DNA from: Nguyenibacter vanlangensis
GTDB taxonomy: Bacteria > Pseudomonadota > Alphaproteobacteria > Acetobacterales > Acetobacteraceae
DNA: 64,000 bases
NCBI RefSeq assembly: GCF_038719015.1
Contig: NZ_CP152276.1
Span: 2,523,501-2,587,500 of the forward strand
Direction: 5' to 3'
The notes under the pieces are model-generated. The model searched no databases, was not told the origin of the DNA, and saw nothing but the letters and a program-made list of their open reading frames with translations. Made by a program: the position numbers and the translations under genes. How positions within the stretch are numbered: the first letter of the stretch is position 1; the number at the start of each line of letters is the position of its first letter. Positions 52,160 to 61,644 of the stretch are shown here, piece by piece.

Positions 52160-53619
52160 TGGCGGGGCGACCCTACCGGATCGCCGGCCTGGATTGGGCG
52201 GTGCTGTGGGATGAGGCCGCCGGTACCCATGTCTATGTCCGCGATGCAGACATCGTCATGCTGGGCGGCAGGATCCTGTTTGCCGGCAGGGCGGCCGAGC
52301 TGCCGGCCGAATACGCGTCGCTGAAGGCCGATATCGACGGAAGCGGGCTGATGGCCATGCCGGGCCTGGTCGACGTGCATTCCCATCCCGCGACCGAACC
52401 GATGAATCGCGGGCTGTTCGACGAGCTGGGCTCGCCCGGGCTCTATTACTCGTCGCTGTACGAATACATGCCGGTCTTTCGTTCGGACGCCGCCAGCAAG
52501 CCGGACTGCGCCCGCGTGGCCTATGCCGAGATGCTGCTTTCGGGGGTGACCACGGTGGTCGACCTGTCCACGCCGTGGGCCGGGTGGCTGGATGTCGCGG
52601 CCGAGAGCGGGCTGCGGGTTTGCCTGGCACCGATGTTCCGTTCGGCGTCGTGGACGACCACCAACGGCCACACGGTGACGTATTCCTGGGACGAGGCGGG
52701 CGGACGGCGCGCGCTGGCCCAGGCGCTGGACCTGATCGATGCCGCCGCCGCCCATGGCTGCGGACGCCTGACGGGCATGGTGGCCCCCGCCCAGATCGAT
52801 ACCTGCACGGCCGAACTGCTGCAGGATTCCTTCGCGGCCGCCGCACGGCGCGGCGTGCCCTGGCAGGTCCACGCGGCGCAATCCATCGTCGAGTTTCACG
52901 AGATCACCCGGCGGCATGGCGTGACGCCCGTGCAGTGGCTGGACAGGCTGGGCGTCCTGGCGCCGCACAGCATTGTGGGGCACGGGATCTTTCTCGACGA
53001 TCATCCGTCCACGCCCTGGCATACCAAGACGGACCTGGCCGTGCTGGCCGGACGGGACGCGGCGATCGCGCATTGTCCCACCGTGTTCGCGCGGCGTGGC
53101 TATGCGCTGCGGGATTTCGGGCGATATCGTGCGGCGGGCGTGCGGATCGGGATCGGCACGGACACCTATCCGCATACCATGCTCGACGATCTGCGCCTGG
53201 CGGCCTATCTGGGCCGTATCCAGGCCGGCACGCCGGACGCGGCGTCCACGCGCGCGGTGTTCGAGGCCGCGACGGTCGCGGGCGCGGCGATGCTGGGGCG
53301 GCGCGACATCGGGCGGCTGTCGGCGCAGGGCCGCGCCGACCTGGTATTGGTCGATCTGGGGCATCCCATGATGCGCCCCGCGATCGATCCGGTACGTTCG
53401 CTGATCTTCTCCTGCGACGATCGGGCGATTCATTCGGTCTATATCGACGGACGACAGGTCGTGGCGCGCGGCAAGGTTCTGACGATGGATTACCAGGCCG
53501 CGACCGACCGGCTGGTCGCCGAGCAGGCGCGTATCGTCGGGTCGGCGGCGCAACGCGACCGGCTGGGCCGGACCGCCGACATGCTGATCCCGTCCACGTT
53601 CGCGATCCGCCAGGCGTGA
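52159..53619 (+). CDS. ATZ/TRZ-type amidohydrolase
   Basis: 486 residues of the amidohydrolase superfamily. Seen: MAMPGLVDVHSHPATEPMNRGL (metal HxH), MLLSGVTTVVDLSTPWAGW, WQVHAAQSIVEFHEI (His), GHGIFLDDHPS, DAAIAHCPTVFARRG, and RIGIGTDTYPHTMLDDL (Asp ligand). The pattern fits the cytosine deaminase/triazine hydrolase branch with a mononuclear metal. Inferred: deamination or amide cleavage of a nitrogen heterocycle related to the substrate of this operon. It begins one base before the previous stop and ends overlapping the second binding protein. Confidence 0.86.
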   Translation: MAGRPYRIAGLDWAVLWDEAAGTHVYVRDADIVMLGGRILFAGRAAELPAEYASLKADIDGSGLMAMPGLVDVHSHPATEPMNRGLFDELGSPGLYYSSLYEYMPVFRSDAASKPDCARVAYAEMLLSGVTTVVDLSTPWAGWLDVAAESGLRVCLAPMFRSASWTTTNGHTVTYSWDEAGGRRALAQALDLIDAAAAHGCGRLTGMVAPAQIDTCTAELLQDSFAAAARRGVPWQVHAAQSIVEFHEITRRHGVTPVQWLDRLGVLAPHSIVGHGIFLDDHPSTPWHTKTDLAVLAGRDAAIAHCPTVFARRGYALRDFGRYRAAGVRIGIGTDTYPHTMLDDLRLAAYLGRIQAGTPDAASTRAVFEAATVAGAAMLGRRDIGRLSAQGRADLVLVDLGHPMMRPAIDPVRSLIFSCDDRAIHSVYIDGRQVVARGKVLTMDYQAATDRLVAEQARIVGSAAQRDRLGRTADMLIPSTFAIRQA

Positions 53620-54440
53620 CGCGTGCCGAAGTCCTGCTCATGACGGTGCTGTCCGCGATGGGCATGCTGCTGTGCCTGCCCGCGCCCGTCGTGGCGCGGA
53701 CGATCGCGGTGGGCCTGTACCCCAGCTATCCGCCGCTGGACATGCGCGACATGCGGACCGACGCGCTGGAAGGGTTCGATGTCGATCTCAGCGCGGCATT
53801 GCTGCAGCGGATGGGCATGGCGGGCCGCGTGGTGGAGACGTCGTTCGCGCAGTTGATTCCGTCGCTGGAAACCGGCCGTATCCAGATGTTCTTCAACGGC
53901 ATGATGGATACGCCGGCGCGCCGGCAGAGCATCGCATTCGTCGATTATCTTCAGTCCGGCGTGCAGTTCCTGACCCTGAGCGACGAGCCGCATCGTCCGT
54001 CGGACCCGCAAGACATGTGCGGCCGGATGGTGGCGGCCAGCCGGATCACCAGCGAGCCCGCGCATTTGCTGCACTGGAGCGAACGCATTTGCGTGGCGCG
54101 CGGCCTGCCGCCCATCGTGCTGTTCGCCGCCGAGAATTCGGCCGACGCGCGCCTGCAACTGATGGAGGGACGCGTGGTCGCGACCCTGCAGGACAGTCTG
54201 ACGACGCCCTGGATCATCGCGCGAAACCATGGGCGGTTCCGCGCATTGGGCGCGCCGTTCGACATGGCGCCGCTGGGCATCGGGCTGTCGAAGGACGATC
54301 GCGACCTGGCCTGCCGGGTACAAGGGGCCTTGAACGGCCTGCAGGCGGATGGCAGCTATCTGCGGCTGATCCGCAAATGGGGGCTGCCGCCCGAAAGCGC
54401 CCTGCCCCGCACATCCGGAGCATTGTCATGTCCCACGTAA
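53616..54440 (+). CDS. Polar amino-acid ABC transporter substrate-binding protein 2
   Basis: 274 residues. Seen: a signal peptide (LLMTVLSAMGMLLCLPAPVVARTI), then IAVGLYPSYPPLDMRDMRTDALEGFDVDLSAALLQRMGMAGRVVETSFAQLIPSLETGRIQMFFNGMMDTPARRQSIAFVDYLQSG, the same family-3 fold as the protein at 48788. GTG 53616 overlaps the amidohydrolase stop; ATG 53640 is an alternative. No second permease is present, so both binding proteins may share one transporter. A DMCG and a second Cys could form a disulfide. Confidence 0.87.
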   Translation: MTRAEVLLMTVLSAMGMLLCLPAPVVARTIAVGLYPSYPPLDMRDMRTDALEGFDVDLSAALLQRMGMAGRVVETSFAQLIPSLETGRIQMFFNGMMDTPARRQSIAFVDYLQSGVQFLTLSDEPHRPSDPQDMCGRMVAASRITSEPAHLLHWSERICVARGLPPIVLFAAENSADARLQLMEGRVVATLQDSLTTPWIIARNHGRFRALGAPFDMAPLGIGLSKDDRDLACRVQGALNGLQADGSYLRLIRKWGLPPESALPRTSGALSCPT

Positions 54441-55090
54441 CGGCGGAGCGGCTGCTTGTCATCAATCCGAATTCCTCGGCGGTGGTGACGCGCGCGATCG
54501 ATGTCGCTGTCGATCCGCTGCGCGCCAGAAGCCCGTTTGCGATCGACGTCATGGGATTGCAGGGCACGCCCGCGGGCATTGCAGTGCAGAGCGATGCCGA
54601 CCGGGTGGCGCCGGACGTGCTGCATGCGATGCGCGCGCATCCGGCCCGGGGCTATGTCGTGGCCTGCTTCAGCGATCCGGGCGTGCCGGGCGCGCGTGAG
54701 GAACTGGGCGGCACTCCGGTCCGGGGCATCGGCGAAAGCGCGATCCTGCATGCCCTGATCGTGGGCGATCGCTTCGGCATCGTCGCGCTGTCGCGGAGTG
54801 CGATCCTGCGGCAACGGCGCCTGGTCCGCGTCATGGGCGTCGATGCGCGCTATGCCGGCAGCAGGGCCATCGACGCCCGCGCCGAGGAAACGACCAGCGC
54901 ATTATTGCTGGACCGCATGAGCGAGGCGGCCTGCGGGCTTGTGTCCGACGGGGCCGATACGATCATCATGGGATGTGCGGGCATGGCGCATTTCCGCGAG
55001 GAGATCGAAGGACTGTGCGGCCGTCCCGTCATCGAGCCGACCCGGGCCGCCGTGGCCGCGCTGATCGGTGATTGCCTGCTGCGGAACTGA
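54428..55090 (+). CDS. Hydantoin racemase-like Asp/Glu racemase family protein
   Basis: 220 residues. Seen: LLVINPNSSAVVTRAID at the N-terminus, typical of hydantoin racemases; Cys80 in VVACFSDPGVPGARE and Cys183 in IIMGCAGMAHFREEIE, the paired acid/base cysteines; and RPVIEPTRAAVAALIGD. Length is slightly below the ~240 typical. Overlaps the second binding-protein gene by 13 bases; last gene of the operon. Known: interconverts D- and L-5-substituted hydantoins. Inferred: provides the D-form for the ring-opening and carbamoylase steps. Confidence 0.88.
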   Translation: MSHVTAERLLVINPNSSAVVTRAIDVAVDPLRARSPFAIDVMGLQGTPAGIAVQSDADRVAPDVLHAMRAHPARGYVVACFSDPGVPGAREELGGTPVRGIGESAILHALIVGDRFGIVALSRSAILRQRRLVRVMGVDARYAGSRAIDARAEETTSALLLDRMSEAACGLVSDGADTIIMGCAGMAHFREEIEGLCGRPVIEPTRAAVAALIGDCLLRN

Positions 55091-55281
55091 CCGGGCCGAA
55101 CGGGGACACAGGGTCGCCGCCGGGACATACATATCGGCACCTCCTATAAGTTTCGATGATAGGAACAGCGAAATACCGATAAACCATTCCGATGATGATA
55201 CGAGCGGGCGAACGCGCGCCGTGTTTATTCTCTTTCGGAGATTTCATGGAATCCCGCCATGTTTCCGGAAGGACACCGACC

Positions 55282-57621
55282 ATGACGCGCCATTCACGCG
55301 CCCGCCTTTTCCTGAGGACAGCAACCTGTGTCGTCCTGGCCCATTCCATTCAGCTTGCCCGCGCGGAAGATATCGTCAGCCCCCTGCAGGACCGCGAGGA
55401 GCGGATTACCGTCACGCGCGGCACGGCCAGCGCCAACGGGGTGACCAATACGACGCCCGGCGGCGGGCTGATGCCGCGGCAGACCGCCGCCAAAACCATC
55501 AGCGGCGTCACGCGTGACTTCATTGCCAAACAATCGCCGACCACGAATGCCCTGACCCTGCTGAAGGCGATGCCGGGCGTGATCGTGTCCAGCGTCGACC
55601 CGCTGGGAACGTCGGACCGCATGAACGTGTCGATCCGCGGCCTGAACCAGACCGAGATCGGCACCACGTTCGAAGGCATGCCGGTCGGCGACAGGCTGTA
55701 CTACAGCCCCTTTACGTCCGAATGGGCGGATACCGAGAATCTGGGCTTCGTCGACGTGGCGCAGGGATCGCCGGACATCAGTGCGCCGGTCTATAATTCG
55801 GTCGGCGGGCAGATCAATGCCGGGCTGCGCAACCCGTCGGATCATTTCGGAGGGCTGATTGACGCCGCGGGCGGGTCCAAGGCCACCAATCGCGCATTTC
55901 TGCGGGTCGATACGGGCCGGCTGGGGGCATCGGGCATCAAGGGGTATGTGTCCTTTTCCCATAGCGGCAACGACAATTGGCGCGGCACGGGCGGCCAGAC
56001 GCGCGACCATGTCGATGCCCGCTTCGTGAAGGAATGGGGCGACGGCAACAGGATTGCCCCCTTCCTGGCCTGGAACCTGGTACGTGCCGACCTGTTCACG
56101 AATCCGACCCTGGCCCAGTGGAACGTATCGGGGGATTCGTACAATTACGCCGGAAATTATACGTTCGGCAATACGATGTATCAGAAATTCCATTTCTACC
56201 GCCGGCAGACGGTCATGATGGCCGTTCCGTCGAACGTCGCGCTGACAGCGGCGCTGAAATTGTCGGTCACGCCTTATTTCATGTATAATCACGGCATCAT
56301 CAATGGCGGATCGGTGCTGAACGACGACAACGTGTTCTACGGCAACCGGCCGGCGAGGCCGCTGAACCTGCCGTACAGCGTCAATGGTCAAGCGACCGTC
56401 GAGAATGTCGATCCCTACACGCAGTTTTCTGCGGGACAGAACGCCTATCTGACCTGGACGCGGGGGCATAACACCCTGCAGTTCGGGTATTGGTACGATT
56501 ATTTCGACCATAACGAGGCGACGTCGTTCGCCGTTGCCGATTTCGCCGGGAACGTCGCGAATTCATACGGCCATGCGCCGGTCCTGACGGCGGGCGGCGA
56601 CGTGCTGCGATCCTTCGACGGTCATATCATCCAGCAGATCAATGCGCTTTTCATCAGCGATACGCTGCGTTTTCTGGACAATCGCCTGACGTTGAATGCG
56701 GGATTCAAGGATGTCATGGTATCGCGCAGCGCGACGAGCCTGATTCCGGGATCGCGCTACGCGGTGACGGCGAACGATGCGGTGCCGTTGCCGCAGGTCT
56801 CGGCGAGCTACAGGATCACGCCGAACGACCAGATCTATCTCAACGGCACGACGGCCTTCCGCGAGCCCGCTTCGATCAACTCCTATGTCGACATCTTCAA
56901 TGTCGCCACGGGAAAAATGTCGAACACGCACAGCACGAACCTCAGACCGGAATATTCGATCTCGGAGGAATTCGGTTATCGCCATTACGGCCTGGTGAAT
57001 GTCTCGGCGGCATTCTTCAATTACAACTTCACCAATCGTCAGGTCTCGACCAGCGCGCTGGTGAACGGTACGCCGGAGACGTTCTCGCTGAACGCCGGTG
57101 GACAGACGTCGCGCGGCGTCCAGGCGGAAGTCGGCCTGCGGCCATGGCATCATGTCAGCCCCTATCTCTCGGGACAGTATCTGCATGCGACGATCGACAA
57201 TAATTTCGCGCGCAGCGGCGACCTGCTGCCGACGAAGGGCAAGACCGCGGTGCTGAGCCCCGAATTTTCCGGAACGATCGGCCTGTCCTATGACGACGGC
57301 GCGGCGTTCGGCAATTTCGCGATGACCTATGTGGGGTCGCAATATACGACGTTCATGAACGACCAGCATATTCCGGGCTATGAGACGGCGAACGTGACGC
57401 TCGGCTATCGCTTCCATACCCTGGGACCGGCCAGGCATCCGCAGGTGCAGGTCAATCTGATCAATATCGGAAATGAGAAATATCTGTCCGGCGCCTATGG
57501 CGTGACACCCAATGCCCGGACGATTCGGGGTGTCTACGGCACCAGCCTGGCCGGCAGCAGCCCGGCCTATTATGTCGGCGCGGGTTTTGCGGCGGTCATA
57601 TCCCTGAGTACCGGATTCTGA
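55282..57621 (+). CDS. TonB-dependent receptor
   Basis: 779 residues. Seen: a signal peptide (RLFLRTATCVVLAHSIQLARAE), a TonB-box-like ERITVTRG, a plug with RDFIAKQSPTTNALTLLKAMPGVI and GLNQTEIGTTFEGMPVGD, and a barrel ending in AAVISLSTGF. ATG 55282 has GGAAGG upstream; longer frames begin at 55192. Closely related in sequence to the receptor at 61645 and to the remnant at 44765. It follows the hydantoin-racemase gene by 191 bases and is likely the outer-membrane port for the same substrate. Confidence 0.9.
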   Translation: MTRHSRARLFLRTATCVVLAHSIQLARAEDIVSPLQDREERITVTRGTASANGVTNTTPGGGLMPRQTAAKTISGVTRDFIAKQSPTTNALTLLKAMPGVIVSSVDPLGTSDRMNVSIRGLNQTEIGTTFEGMPVGDRLYYSPFTSEWADTENLGFVDVAQGSPDISAPVYNSVGGQINAGLRNPSDHFGGLIDAAGGSKATNRAFLRVDTGRLGASGIKGYVSFSHSGNDNWRGTGGQTRDHVDARFVKEWGDGNRIAPFLAWNLVRADLFTNPTLAQWNVSGDSYNYAGNYTFGNTMYQKFHFYRRQTVMMAVPSNVALTAALKLSVTPYFMYNHGIINGGSVLNDDNVFYGNRPARPLNLPYSVNGQATVENVDPYTQFSAGQNAYLTWTRGHNTLQFGYWYDYFDHNEATSFAVADFAGNVANSYGHAPVLTAGGDVLRSFDGHIIQQINALFISDTLRFLDNRLTLNAGFKDVMVSRSATSLIPGSRYAVTANDAVPLPQVSASYRITPNDQIYLNGTTAFREPASINSYVDIFNVATGKMSNTHSTNLRPEYSISEEFGYRHYGLVNVSAAFFNYNFTNRQVSTSALVNGTPETFSLNAGGQTSRGVQAEVGLRPWHHVSPYLSGQYLHATIDNNFARSGDLLPTKGKTAVLSPEFSGTIGLSYDDGAAFGNFAMTYVGSQYTTFMNDQHIPGYETANVTLGYRFHTLGPARHPQVQVNLINIGNEKYLSGAYGVTPNARTIRGVYGTSLAGSSPAYYVGAGFAAVISLSTGF

Positions 57622-57668
57622 CGGGCCGAAAGCGGACCCGCGACCAGGAGGGTCTTCCGAGACGCATG

Positions 57669-57693
57669 CCGGGGAGGCCGGCCGGCCCCCCGG
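57669..57693. terminator. GC hairpin between the TonB receptor and GDPD genes
   Basis: CCGGGG/CCCCGG arms with internal GGCC/GGCC pairing lie between convergent stop codons; no T-tract. Confidence 0.42.
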
Positions 57694-57701
57694 CGGAATG
57701 G

Positions 57702-58841
57702 TCAGCCATCGACCGCGATGCGGCCGAGGGCCGGATCGTCGGTGAAGAAGCCGTCCAGCCCCAGATCCAGATAGCGCCGGATTTCGGCGATCGATCCCTG
57801 GGGATTGCGGGCATTGTCGCCGGCATCGTTGCGGAGTTGGCGAGGCAGGAAGCGGTTTTCCGGCCGGCAGGTGTAGGAATGGACCAGGAGGCCGGCGCGG
57901 TGGGCGTCGGCGATCAGGGTCGAGGGCGCGAGCCAGGCGCCGGCGGCATCGCGGGGGATGATGTCGGTATTGGACGGGCCGATCACGTCGGCGAAGGCCC
58001 GTACCTGGCGCAGTCCGTCCGGGGTCATCAGGTCGCCGAAGGTCGTGCCGCCGCCGGCGGCGGCGAGGTCGGGGACGCGTTCGCCGCGCTCGCCCATCAG
58101 GAACAGCAGGCGCGCCTGCGGGTTGATCGCCTGTACCTTGCCGTACAGCCGCCGGAGATTGCCGGTTTCGAAGGATTGGACTTCGAGCGGCGCGAAGCGC
58201 GTATAGTCGTGCGCCGCGATGATGCGCAGGAAACTGTCCTCGGGCGTGTGGCCCAGGCGGTGGAAATGGGTGGAATTTTTGATTTCCGGGATCAACCCCA
58301 CGACCCGGCCGCGCGCGGCGGATTCGGCGGCGACGAAATCGATGATTTCCTCGAAGGTCGGGATGTCGAAATGCCCGTCATAGCGGGTGTTCTGCGGCCG
58401 CACCTGCGGCAGTCTTTCGCAGGCGCGCAGCGTCTTGAGTTCGGCCAGGGTGAAGTCGGTGGTGAACCAGCCGGTTTCCTGCGCCCCGTCGATCACCATG
58501 GTGCGGCGGCGCGCGGCGAATTCCGGTCTTGTGGCGACGTCCGTCGTGGCGGCGATATTGCTTTCATGGCGGGCGACCAGCACGCCGTCGCGGGTCGGCA
58601 CCAGGTCGGGTTCGACATAGTCGGCGCCGTCGGCGATCGCCTTGGCGTACGAGGCCAGCGTATGTTCCGGCCGCAGGGCCGAAGCGCCGCGATGGCCGAT
58701 CACCAGCGGGCGCGGCGCCAGCGACGGCGCGGCCCGCGCGCCGGCGGCGGGCAGGATGGCGGCAGGCAGGATGGCGGGGACGGTCGTCGCAACCCCCAGC
58801 AATCCCCCCAGCCGGCCCATGGCGGATCGGCGTGTCAGCAT
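57702..58841 (-). CDS. glpQ: Secreted glycerophosphodiester phosphodiesterase
   Basis: 379 residues. Seen: a signal peptide with twin Arg (RRSAMGRLGGLLGVATTVPAILPAA), then the catalytic start LVIGHRGASALRPEHTLASYAKAIADGADYVEPDLVPTRDGVLVARHESNI (His-His-Glu-Asp), and LIPEIKNSTHFH. The C-terminus is YLDLGLDGFFTDDPALG. Periplasmic; hydrolyses glycerophosphodiesters to glycerol 3-phosphate. Starts 10 bases after the stop of a TonB receptor gene, so the two form an operon and may handle a shared phosphodiester substrate. Confidence 0.9.
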   Translation of the reverse strand: MLTRRSAMGRLGGLLGVATTVPAILPAAILPAAGARAAPSLAPRPLVIGHRGASALRPEHTLASYAKAIADGADYVEPDLVPTRDGVLVARHESNIAATTDVATRPEFAARRRTMVIDGAQETGWFTTDFTLAELKTLRACERLPQVRPQNTRYDGHFDIPTFEEIIDFVAAESAARGRVVGLIPEIKNSTHFHRLGHTPEDSFLRIIAAHDYTRFAPLEVQSFETGNLRRLYGKVQAINPQARLLFLMGERGERVPDLAAAGGGTTFGDLMTPDGLRQVRAFADVIGPSNTDIIPRDAAGAWLAPSTLIADAHRAGLLVHSYTCRPENRFLPRQLRNDAGDNARNPQGSIAEIRRYLDLGLDGFFTDDPALGRIAVDG

Positions 58842-58851
58842 GTGCGGTACC

Positions 58852-61275
58852 TCAGAAATTCGCGCTGAGCGTCAGGAAATACATCCGGGGCGCGATTGGG
58901 AAGGCGGTATATTGGCCCGAAGCGTTGCTGATGTTCAAGGTGGACCAGCCGCGCGTGCCGGTCAGGTTGGTGATGTTGCCCTGCACCTTCAGCCCGCGCA
59001 CATGCGGAATGAAGTGGATCATGTAGCCGGCATTGAGGCTGAACAGCGCATAGGCGCCGGCCGACAGGTCGTTGGTGTAGGTCGCATAGCGCTTGCCGAT
59101 CACGTCGCCGATGAACTGGGCCGAGACATCGCCCCAATTGGCCGACGCCACGAATTTTTCGGTCCAGTCGGGCACGCCCGCCACGTTCCTGCCGGCGGTA
59201 TGCACGACCGTGGTGCCGTTGGCGTAATTGTCGTTATAGACCGACTTGTTGTAGGACAGGGCGTTATAGAACGAGAAATGCGGCCCGAACTGCGCGGTGA
59301 AGGAGAGATCCATGCCGTCGGTCGAGACCGAGCCGACATTGGTCAGGATGGTCGCGCTGCCGACGATCGAGGCCAGGTTGGGCGAGGACGATACCGCCAG
59401 CAGGCGGTTCGAGAAATGCACGTGGTAATATTCGAGCTGCCCGCTGATATGGGTCAGCGGCCCCAGATCGACCGGCCGGTTGGTGCGCAGGCCGGTTTCA
59501 TAGGTCCAGGCGGTTTCCGGTTCGCCGTGATTCTTGAAATCCTCGAACGCCTGCTGGCTGGTCACGCCCCAAGGCGTCGCGTTGCCGTAGCCGGTCGCCT
59601 GGAACGCGCGCATGTTTTCCTGGATGTTGGCGAACCATTGTTCATGCGGCGTCAGGTTCCACAGCGCACCGAAGGCCGGCAGGAAGGGACGCGTCGCGGC
59701 GATGGTGCCGCCGGGCACCGTGGCGGCCGTCCTGGGCGACAGCGATCCGGGCAGGCCGGCCACCGGCAGGATGCCGTTGGTATAGACCAGTTCGGACTTG
59801 AAACCGGCATTGAGCGTGACATGCGGCGAGATCTGCCAGCTATCCTGCAGGTGGGTCGTCCAGGTATTGGTATAGAAATAGTTGGTATACTGGTCGATCA
59901 GCGCGCCCTGCTGGCGTTCGTACGGCGTGGTCGGATTGTTGATGTCGAACGGATACCAGCGCCGCGCCTGGGTGTTGTTGTTGCGTTCGTACCAGCCGCC
60001 CAGTTCGATATGGTGATGGCCGCGCTGGTAACGCAGGGTGGAGGTGAGGCCGCCGCGATTGTCCCAATATTCGGTGGTGCGGGTGGCCATGCCTGATCCG
60101 CCGAAGACCTGCGAGAGCTGAGAGGCGGAATAAGTGGGGAAATACGCCGAGAACAGCGTGGGCAGGCCGGCGGCGGTGATCGGTCCGGCGACCACGCCCT
60201 CGCCCAAATCATGATGGTAGTAGAACAGATTGTCCCAGTGCAGGCTGGCACTGAAATCATGCGACCATTTGACGTAGGACAGGAAATCCTCGCGCTGCGC
60301 ATCCGAATAGTAGTTTCGATAGTTCAGGCCCGCCGCCTTGTACGCGGGAGAGTTGTCGTAGTAGCTTACGGCCTCCTGCAGGTTCGGATACATGAAGGGA
60401 CGGACATAGAGGCTGCCGCCGTTCGGTTCGACGATACCGTCCTCGTTCGGTTCGACCTTGTCCGACCAGTCGAAGAAGCCGGTGATGCGGTCGTTGTCCG
60501 ACTGGTGGACGAATTTCGCATTCACCTGGTTGCCGCCCTGGTGCCCCGCGAAATCCCACGCCCGCGCGTCCTGGCGGGCCCAGGAGACATAGGCCGAATT
60601 GCCGTTGCCGAAATCGCCGGTATCGATGCGGGCGAAGGTGCGGAAGGTGGACCAACTGCCGAAGGTCTGGGCAAGCTGGCCGCCCGCGCGACGGGACGGA
60701 TCCTGAGTCAGGAATTCCAGCGTCCCGCCCAGATTGCTGGTCGATGCCGTGCCCAGCGCGCCGGCGCCGGTGGATACGTTGGCCGCGGCGATGTTTTCGC
60801 TGATCGCGGCGCGCTGCGGCGACAGGCCGTTGAAATTGCCGTACGCCTGGTCGCCCAGCGGCACGCCGTCCAGGGTGAAGCCGAGCTGGTTCTGATTGAA
60901 GCCATGGATGAACAGCGAGGAATTCTGTTCGTTATTGCCCCAGGGATCGGCGTTCTCGAACACCACGCCGGGCAGGATTTCGAGCGCCTTGACCGGGTTG
61001 ATGCCCGGCAGGATGCGCTGCATTTCGAGATGCCCGACACTTTGTTCCGAACGGGTGCGGCGGGCGGTTGTCATGATCTGTTCGGCGGCAGGCGCGGGCG
61101 ACGCGGCCGGCCGGCGGGATGCCCCATGGTGGGCCGTACTGGCGCGGGTGGGCGCCGCCTGACCGGGGGTTGCCTGGGCATGGGCTGGCTGGGCGGCCGG
61201 CAACGCGGGGACGCAGGCAACGGAGAGAACCAGGAGCGCGCGGCGGGAGAGAGGCGAGGAGCGGCGATGGAGCAT
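58852..61275 (-). CDS. TonB-dependent receptor (GDPD operon)
   Basis: 807 residues. Seen: a signal peptide (RRALLVLSVACVPALPAAQPAHAQ), a Pro/Ala linker, a plug (MQRILPGINPVKALEILPGVVFENADPWGNNEQNSSLFIHGFNQNQLGFTLDGVPLGD), and a barrel rich in Tyr and Trp ending in YFLTLSANF. Start ATG 61275. First gene of a two-gene minus-strand operon with the GDPD. Divergent from the receptor at 61645, separated by 369 bases. Confidence 0.9.
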   Translation of the reverse strand: MLHRRSSPLSRRALLVLSVACVPALPAAQPAHAQATPGQAAPTRASTAHHGASRRPAASPAPAAEQIMTTARRTRSEQSVGHLEMQRILPGINPVKALEILPGVVFENADPWGNNEQNSSLFIHGFNQNQLGFTLDGVPLGDQAYGNFNGLSPQRAAISENIAAANVSTGAGALGTASTSNLGGTLEFLTQDPSRRAGGQLAQTFGSWSTFRTFARIDTGDFGNGNSAYVSWARQDARAWDFAGHQGGNQVNAKFVHQSDNDRITGFFDWSDKVEPNEDGIVEPNGGSLYVRPFMYPNLQEAVSYYDNSPAYKAAGLNYRNYYSDAQREDFLSYVKWSHDFSASLHWDNLFYYHHDLGEGVVAGPITAAGLPTLFSAYFPTYSASQLSQVFGGSGMATRTTEYWDNRGGLTSTLRYQRGHHHIELGGWYERNNNTQARRWYPFDINNPTTPYERQQGALIDQYTNYFYTNTWTTHLQDSWQISPHVTLNAGFKSELVYTNGILPVAGLPGSLSPRTAATVPGGTIAATRPFLPAFGALWNLTPHEQWFANIQENMRAFQATGYGNATPWGVTSQQAFEDFKNHGEPETAWTYETGLRTNRPVDLGPLTHISGQLEYYHVHFSNRLLAVSSSPNLASIVGSATILTNVGSVSTDGMDLSFTAQFGPHFSFYNALSYNKSVYNDNYANGTTVVHTAGRNVAGVPDWTEKFVASANWGDVSAQFIGDVIGKRYATYTNDLSAGAYALFSLNAGYMIHFIPHVRGLKVQGNITNLTGTRGWSTLNISNASGQYTAFPIAPRMYFLTLSANF

Positions 61276-61644
61276 GAGCGAAGAGGCCGTTTTTGCAATG
61301 TTAAAATTTCGCCAACGTCCCTATCCGCTGAGCGCACCGATGCCCCGTGAAACTTCGGTGACGATGCACGCTTACAACAGTCCGGAAGAAATATTCCTGA
61401 AATAATAAGAAATAACCGCCATGAAGCATGTTCCCATGGGCACCCGGGTGGAACATCGGGCGCCGCCGCCGGCGGGAATGCCGTATCGGTGTCGTCTTTT
61501 CTGCAACAGTCGATCGGTTTTTTGCTCTGGCATATGCGCCGTGCTGGGGCATCCGCATCTTGACCGTCGACAACCCGGCCCGGGATGTGGTTTACGGCGG
61601 GACGTCTTATCGTGTCGAAATTGAATTGAGTGGGGATCTGAGCG
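61276..61644. other. Divergent promoter region between two TonB receptor genes
   Basis: 369 bases. Open frames here are short and lack any recognisable motif. AT-rich patches at 61385–61425 and near 61500–61530 are likely promoter sites for the two genes, but no confident -35/-10 pair or regulator box was found. Confidence 0.4.
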
